From NCBI GenBank assembly GCA_944990035.1, contig CALYLX010000159.1, positions 1,798,001-1,862,000 of the forward strand: 64,000 bases of DNA, given 5' to 3'. The position numbers and the translations under genes are program-made. This stretch comes from Clitopilus passeckerianus (Eukaryota > Basidiomycota > Agaricomycetes > Agaricales > Entolomataceae). Below are positions 57,719-64,000 of the stretch, piece after piece (the first letter of the stretch is position 1; every line of letters starts with the position of its first letter). The notes under the pieces are model-generated. The model was not told where the DNA came from. It saw only the letters and a program-made list of their open reading frames with translations, and searched no databases.

Positions 57719-59778
57719 ATGGCTTCACAAACACCAGCTGAAGCCCAGGGAAAGCTCGATAGGCCTTCTTCATCTGCCTCGTCAGCTACTCATGTGCCAT
57801 ATCCTGAAAAGGGACAGCATGAGCAGCATCCAGGACATGGCGAGTCGGCACTTCCGGAGGACAAACTAGAGGAGGAGAAGGAAAATATAGAGGATGATTG
57901 GGAGGATGACCCAGATAACGCAAGGAATTGGTCCGCCAAGAGGAAATGGACGGCTGTGGCAATCGTAAGTTATAAAGTTCCTGTCTAGCATCTCCTGTTA
58001 CTGATGAAATCATGGCCATCAGGTCTCTCTGTATACTTTTGTCTCGCCGTTGGCCAGTTCGATGATGGCCCCTGGCCTGCCTGAGCTTGCAAAACGATAT
58101 GATATCACGAATCCCACCGTGCTTGGCCTAACACTGAGTATATACCTACTTTCCTTTGCCATCGCAGTACGTCTTCCTTTTCGAAAATTTGACAGCTCGC
58201 TTATCACGCCTTTCCTCAGCCGCTGATTCTTGCGCCGCTTTCCGAGATGTATGGTCGCACATGGGTACGTCTTACCTTTGATTCCCGACAAGTTTGGTGC
58301 TAATCCCACGATGATCAGGTCCTACACATAGCCAATCTATTTTCAATAGCGTTTTCCTTTGGTTGCGCTTATGCACCGACTACAGGTGCACTCATCGGAT
58401 TCCGCTTCTTGGGTAAGTGATCATGTCGTACTTTCAGGATGAGGTCCTGATTCCTGTTCAATAGCTGGCTTCTCAGGAAGTGCGCCAATAGCCTGTGGTG
58501 GTGGCTCAGTCGGCGATCTCTTTGCAGCAAGAGAACGGGCCACAGCAATGGCAATCTACTCTCTAGGCCCTCTCATCGGACCGGTCGTTGGCCCAATCGC
58601 TGGTGGTTTCATCGCGCAAACGATTGGCATCAAATACGTTTTCGTCGTTATTGCTGGCGTCTCTGCTTTTGCGGCGTGCGTTGGCATTCCGCTCCTCAAG
58701 GAGACGTATGGCCCCGTCATTCGCCTTCGACGCGCCATGAAATCCGGCGACCCGGAGGCACTCAAGAGGATACCAAATGTGCAAGCCGTCCATGGTAGCA
58801 AGGCCAAGTTCTTGTTCGACAACTTGTCGAGACCTTTGATCATGTTGTCGAGGAGCTTTATCTGCTTCATACTCAGCTTGTATATGGCCTTGTGAGTGAT
58901 CATTTTCTCTGCTTTTGGTGGACTTTACTGATTACGACTACTCTGTCAGCCTCTACGGCGTCTATTACCTCATGTTCGCGACTTTCGCCGACCTCTTCTC
59001 AAGTGTTTATGGTTTCAAGCCTGGCGTTGGTGGCCTCGCCTACATCGGTCTTGGAGTTGGTTTCATTGGTGCTACGATCGTGGGCGCAAGGCTCGGAAAC
59101 GCGATCTACACTCATGTGAGTCATTATTCGGAACATTATTTCGAAAATTCCACTGACTCCATGTGTCTACAGTTAGCAGCTAAGAATGGTGGCAAGGGTA
59201 CACCAGAAATGCGTATTCCGGCCCTCTTCTTAGGATCCCTTGTCGTGCCTGTGGGACTCTTGTAAGTCATTATCCAAATGGCGACCTATGAACCACCTTC
59301 TGACCCATATACCAACAGCTGGTACGGTTGGAGTGCGCAAGCCCATACCCATTGGATTCTCCCCATCATCGGCACCGGAATCTACGGCTTCGGGTTGATG
59401 ATGACGTACCTTCCCATTCAACTGTATCTTGTCGATGCATTCCAGTATGCCGCTAGCGCTACCGCAGCTGCAGCCGTCTTCCGTTCCTGTTCGGATTTGC
59501 ATTCCCTCTCTTTGGGCAGCAGATGTTCCACGCTATGGGCATCGGAGGTGGCAACTCTTTGCTTGGTGGCCTCGCTATCGTTCTCGGAATCCCATTCGCT
59601 ATCTGGATATACTATCGGGGCGAGAAAATCAGGACGAGCAGTAAGCTTAACCTGTAAACTCAGGGACTTTGTACGTTTATCTCCCCGCAACCTTTTCTTT
59701 ACTTTGCTGATTTCCTTTTCTGCAGGCAATGGACGATACCAGCATGATCAGAAGATGGAGCCTGAGGTTCTGCAATGA
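57719..59778 (+). CDS. MFS drug/H+ antiporter (DHA1 type), frameshifted near the end
   Basis: The start MASQTPAEAQGKLD leads to an acidic cytosolic N-tail (DDWEDDPDNARNWSAKRKW) typical of fungal DHA1 transporters. TM segments include SLYTFVSPLASSMMAPGLPELA, SIYLLSFAI, the motif LAPLSEMYGRTW, PIACGGGSVGDLF, the motif-C helix YSLGPLIGPVVGPIAGGFIAQ and GFKPGVGGLAYIGLGVGF. Many short introns split it. After QYAASATAAAAVFRS the reading frame breaks at 59483-59490: the conserved LFGFAFPLFGQQMFHAMGIGGGNSLL continuation is open one frame over, as though one C were missing. The last two helices are lost if the sequence is right. Relatives export drugs, toxins or polyamines; the substrate here is unknown. 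Confidence 0.78.
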
Positions 59779-60384
59779 CGTTCGACGACTATTTCTCATT
59801 TTTGCATGGCAATATTTACCCATCGATGAACGCTCGTACTGCACCACACTTTAGAGTATCTACCGCATGCATAGATGAAGGATGGACCTGGGAAGGAATC
59901 TTCCCAACTACGTTACAGTCTGTTAAGACAGCACACACATTGTAGCTATAGTAAACCCAATAATCATTCAAACACATTTCGGTCTTAATCGGCGCTGACA
60001 ACCAATGCAAAGAGTAATTGGAATTGCGGCAAAATCAGGTGAAACCTCGCATTCCCAGGGCGGGAAAAGGTTTTATACGGCGGGAACACATTGCATGTCC
60101 ATAATTAGCCACAAACGTTCGAAGATACATAAACAACGTTTACTATGGCTACATACTCGTACATTTAGGTAATTTCTAGCTAACTCATACATCTGTAAAG
60201 GGTATCATACTCTGCAGAACAAGATCCGTCTGTATATAGATAAGTTAGGAGACTAGGAGGGCATACGACGGGCATATAAGTTAGGCGTTAATGAGAGTGT
60301 TCTAATCCCGGGTCCATTATCTCTACTCTAGTCCAGAAACGTGTGCACGGGGTTGAACCCATAACCACAAGCACGGCAAGACGT
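59779..60384. terminator. Convergent 3' region of MFS and bHLH genes
   Basis: 606 bp between converging stop codons. AT-rich, with ATAAAC-type words. No gene is seen. Confidence 0.35.
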
Positions 60385-62432
60385 TTAGTCGTCCTCGTCG
60401 CCATCATCTTCCATTATGGTCCCCACACCTCCGAACCTCGACCCCACAGGCAGCGAGAAGTTCTCAACACTGTCGAGGTCCTTCTCCAAATCAACACCAT
60501 CCTCCCCCTCGCCCATGAATCCATCCTGAATGCCCGCTTGCTCGACGACGATCCGCAAACGCCTTATCTCCTGTCTGAGCTTCTCGATCTCATCGTCCCT
60601 TCTATCCACACGTCCTTTAGCTGACGAATGTAGTCGTTTCCACACATCAGCAACTGAAGCTTGCTGACAGCCTTATTTGGACCTTCCTGGCCTGCCTTGG
60701 GCGGTCCACGGGGAGGAAGTGCACCAGGGAGGATAGGCTCGTCAGGATACCGTTCGTCTGTAGGAAGAGCAATAGGTGGAAGAAGGAGCCGGAGCTCGTC
60801 GTATTTGGCTTTGAGTGAGTCTCGGCGCTTTTGTTCGGCAGCTTTATGGGAGGATTTACGGATGACTGGGTCAGGGAGAGGGGCGAGGATAGGTGTGGAG
60901 GTCCCAGGTTGGGTTGCGCCCATAGTAGGTGTGGATCCTGCTATGAAATTGGGAGGGTCAGCTTGTGAAACGCGAGGAAAGTGGATGCAAGAAAGTACCT
61001 GGACGGATGGCCTTGAGTGCCGGACTGACGAGAGAATTGCCCGCATTTGACGTTTTTCTTGTTGATGTCCTACGTGTAGGCTCACCCGTTGTTGCAGCAA
61101 TTTTGGGAGTCGATGGAGCGGAATTTTTCGAGTTTGTAGGTTCAACGTTGAACTGCACCGTTGCTCCTCCCATCTGAGGCTGTGCATTGCCTGTATTCCT
61201 CGAGGTCGAAGCACCTGCGTTACTTGATCTGCTTCCCAGCCTGCCGAGGTTCATGATACTACCAGGAGTAACAGGCATTATCTGAGGGTTGAAAGCAGGG
61301 GAAGAGGTCATGCTCTGAGATGGGAAGATCCGTGGTGGCCCGCAGAGGCGGGAGGAGCAGGTGGGGGCATCGAGAGATCAACTGGAGATGGGGAGTCTCC
61401 AGGGGATTCTCCAACTATGCTTCCTCTTCTCGAATTCGAACGTGTCGATTGGAAGAGTGGTGTCGAACTGGCTGATTTCGTGCCCCTTGTGTGACGCCTC
61501 GTTGTTGGCGTGGGGTTGACGGGGCGGATGGCGGGTGATTGCCTTTTCTTTGCTCGCTGTGAATGGGATTCGTCGCCACTCGACGAAGCATTGCGTTTGT
61601 TGTGGGCATGCGTGGTTGCTGTGAGGCCAGGGCTGGTCATAGGGGAAACGTCAAGGTTCAAATCTGGAGCCTGGGTATGGTTCAAAGGGGGGAAAGCAAT
61701 GTGTTCTGGAGCAGACATCGGATATCTGTGAGAGGAATGCTGATAGGTGTCCAACGGAGAGACGGGATAGTTCATATCTTGTTGGTGGAAGTCGCTCCCG
61801 TTCAGTATCATCTCGGGAACCTCCACTGGCTGTCGGGGAGCGATATCTCCAGATGGGCCTAGACATCAAGCATAAAAATCAGGATTCGTGTTCAAATAAT
61901 CTCTGAGTACACCCACCAGGTGTAGGGAGTCCGCTGAACTGATTTGGTTCACGCTGAGAATTAATGACAGGCGAAGTCATCATCCCAGCGGTTTGGCTGC
62001 TAATGAGCGCTATCTATGGTGTCGAATTATTAGTCAAAATAGGCTCGCTCCAGATTCGCCGACGACTTACTTGTGTCTGGAGAATCTGGTTCTGTAGCTG
62101 CTGTAGCTGCTGCAGTTGATTCAATTTGACCTGTTGCTCCAAAAGCGCCTGCGGTGTGAAAGTGGACGAGCTAGGATTAGATTGCGAGTCAATCCCCTGC
62201 ATGTTCATCATGTTCCCAAGCATATCCATTGTCATCTGAGAGTTCAGAGGCATTTGAAGTCCAAACTGCATCGACTGCTGAGGTGCTTGCTGCTGTGGAT
62301 TGAAGCCATACATCTGCTGCTGCTGCTGCTGTCATCAAGACCTTGTTGGTGGTGCTGATGGTGGTTATTCTGCTGGTCCATTGGGAACAGACTGGACAAA
62401 AAGTCCCTCTGACTGCCATCGTGGGCGTCCAT
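60385..62432 (-). CDS. bHLH-leucine-zipper transcription factor
   Basis: The start at 62432 reads MDAHDGSQRDFLSSLFPMDQQ, then a His/Gln-rich stretch. A Gln/Met-rich activation-like region follows (MYGFNPQQQAPQQSMQFGLQ, LLEQQVKLNQLQQLQQLQNQ), then a Ser/Pro/Thr-rich region with basic clusters (QRAKKRQ, TTRRHTRGTK). The bHLH begins RKSSHKAAEQKRRDSLKAKY; His, Glu and Arg at the E-box contacts (HxxxExxxR) are present. Helix 1 is DELRLLLPPI, a loop of about 35 residues is Pro/Gly-rich, and helix 2 is NKAVSKLQLLMCGNDYIRQL. A heptad region DDEIEKLRQEIRRLRIVVEQ and an acidic tail follow. An intron from 61381 to about 61312 joins GDSPSP to SMTSSPAF. The CAG-rich junction at 62310-62330 breaks the frame. 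Nuclear regulator; E-box (CANNTG) binding expected. Confidence 0.78.
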
Positions 62433-64000
62433 GAGATTGTAGGTCGTGGTCAAGAGCAAACGCCAACTTAGCGATGAAAAGTTGAAGGGACCTGACCTTT
62501 TCAGGTTCGATCATGCGGAAAAACCACACACCCATCACCGCCTAAACCCGGCCCGATTTTCCACCTATGATCAGTTGTTCCAGACCATTTCATTGTGAAA
62601 TTCATTACTCATTATGACGACCATCCTTTTCAAGTTTTATTGGCCGCTAGAAATGCCCAACGTGCGTCTGGTGAATTTTCCTGATTTTTTAGACCTTCGA
62701 CTTGCGGGAAAATGGCATCGAACCGGTGTATTAACTACTCTGGCCAAGCCTACTGCTCAGGAGGAATCAATGGCAGAACCTAATATTTGACACGATCGAC
62801 ATGCGGAGGGTTGCCGTGAGCAGTCTAAAGCCGTCCTAACTTGGTCTTGTTTTGTTTTGTCTTGTCCTGAAGTCATTCGGCACTTGTCGGCTGCGTGTTT
62901 ACCAGGCTCCTCTCGCTTCTCTCCTCCACAACAAATGCTTTCAATCTTATCTTCACGTCCTTTGGAGCTGGAATATGTGACCTGAACATATACAAGGCAC
63001 CACACATAGGCTCTCAAGAACCCTCTTCCTTCTGGAACACACCTAAAGGCTGAAAACCTCCGGCGGCTCATGTAACCACCCTGGCTACACACCACATCCG
63101 GGACTTTTATGACAGGGCCTCCATCATGTGGTGATCTCAATATACGCCAATTCCATTCAATTATCTCTCTTGCCGCGGTATCGAACGAATCCCTCGCCGT
63201 TTATATGGCACATCATCACCTTAACCCCCCTCATTGTCTCAACTGACCTGATTTAGACGTGATCTCTCTGCACTTCGACACTTGAGGCTACTCCGTATGG
63301 GTTCGGTGAGTACGCCGACTGCTTTACGTTAAGGTACGACGCTCACATGAACCTTCCTCGAATTCCTGCTCACACGACACGAAATGTTTAGACGTGGCGG
63401 GAATTGGGAGGATACAGCGGAAAGCACCGAGCCTTCGGCTGCCGGGAGGGATTCATTCTTCTGCTGAAGCTGCAAGATGAATCCCCCGCGAACAGCAGAT
63501 GCATCAATAATCAGCACAGCGAATGAGGCGAGGGTATGATTGGGACGCCCTAGAATGGAAGCGAAGGAGAATACGAACTGTTCAAGTCCTAAAGTGTGCA
63601 GAACCCACGGAAACCCCGAATCTAGAACAGCATCTTTCCATGACAGTTCGTTGTGTTTTGAATGATCAAGTCGTGTGCGCTTCATTCCGCTGACAGACTG
63701 GATCCGTCTTGAGTTCGGATACGACAACCCTTTAGCTTCGGCCGTAATCTTATTATGAGCGGCTTACGAAGCGGCCAGAATGTCATTGCTATTCTCCTTC
63801 GGTAGTTTGAACTAAGTCCGTCCCCGTTGCGGAAGTTCGCAGAAGTGGGAATAGAAGCTGTAATTGTGTTATGTTATTCATCTTTCCTTCAAGTACGGAA
63901 AACATGTCTGGCTCCAATCAGGCTTAGGTGTCGCGCCAGGTCGCGCCAGGTACCAAGGAGACACGCAACAACAGACGCGGACTCACGATAGACGCGCTCT
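62433..64000. other. Right end without a recognisable gene
   Basis: 1.57 kb that includes the bHLH promoter. Minus-strand frames at 62757-63140 and 63329-63727 stay open for 127 and 132 codons, and the second has a hydrophobic middle, but neither resembles a family I know or shows splice sites. A 10-bp tandem unit GTCGCGCCAG occurs twice at about 63930-63949. The edge may include the start of a gene beyond the window. Confidence 0.35.

Noticed and set aside
62757..63727. Two long minus-strand frames as genes
   Set aside because: Composition and lack of domains or intron signals do not support coding; no neighbour or motif helps.

Overview
The window is nuclear DNA from a mushroom-forming basidiomycete (Agaricomycetes). 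Three things point to this. Nearly every gene is cut by short introns of about 45-65 nt. Several gene families typical of the group are present: DUF6535 membrane proteins, single-pass membrane proteins with two extracellular repeats, and a CBM1 protein. The housekeeping genes (Sec24, Atp10, histone H2A) are fungal. I saw no tRNA, rRNA, CRISPR array or intact transposon.

Layout. (1) 1-22.5 kb is an accessory region built from two families. Plus-strand genes encode membrane proteins with two tandem beta-rich extracellular domains, one TM helix and a cytoplasmic tail ending in PPxY (A 899, B 4373, C 8680, D 11191 broken, E 13283, and a relic tail near 19.1 kb). Minus-strand genes encode F-box-like proteins (F1-F4 plus a relic at about 20.75 kb). 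Three times a membrane-protein gene and an F-box gene meet tail to tail, which suggests a duplicated two-gene module. An APH-type kinase pseudogene and a secreted CBM1 protein lie among them. (2) 22.8-29.3 kb holds Sec24 (with a WW-like N-terminus), two tiny genes for secreted peptide precursors with an R..E...D..F..W(G/N) repeat, and mitochondrial Atp10. (3) 29.5-52.8 kb is a head-to-tail array of six DUF6535 proteins of roughly 900 aa, interrupted by an MFS transporter between copies 4 and 5. Copies 3 and 4 carry a frameshift and an in-frame stop. (4) 53-62.4 kb holds histone H2A with a palindromic double ACGCGT promoter site, a GT61-type glycosyltransferase, a DHA1-type MFS transporter with a one-base frameshift, and a bHLH-zipper transcription factor. 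The last 1.5 kb contains nothing I can name.

Most promising novelty: the exon-per-repeat secreted peptide precursors at 26.8-27.9 kb. Second is the co-duplicated pairing of PPxY-tailed surface proteins with F-box (ubiquitin-ligase adaptor) genes. The first half of the window shows strong birth-and-death evolution: internal deletion, splice-donor loss, stops and frameshifts. Exon boundaries given are my own reading, checked for reading-frame continuity; no RNA evidence or database search was available.
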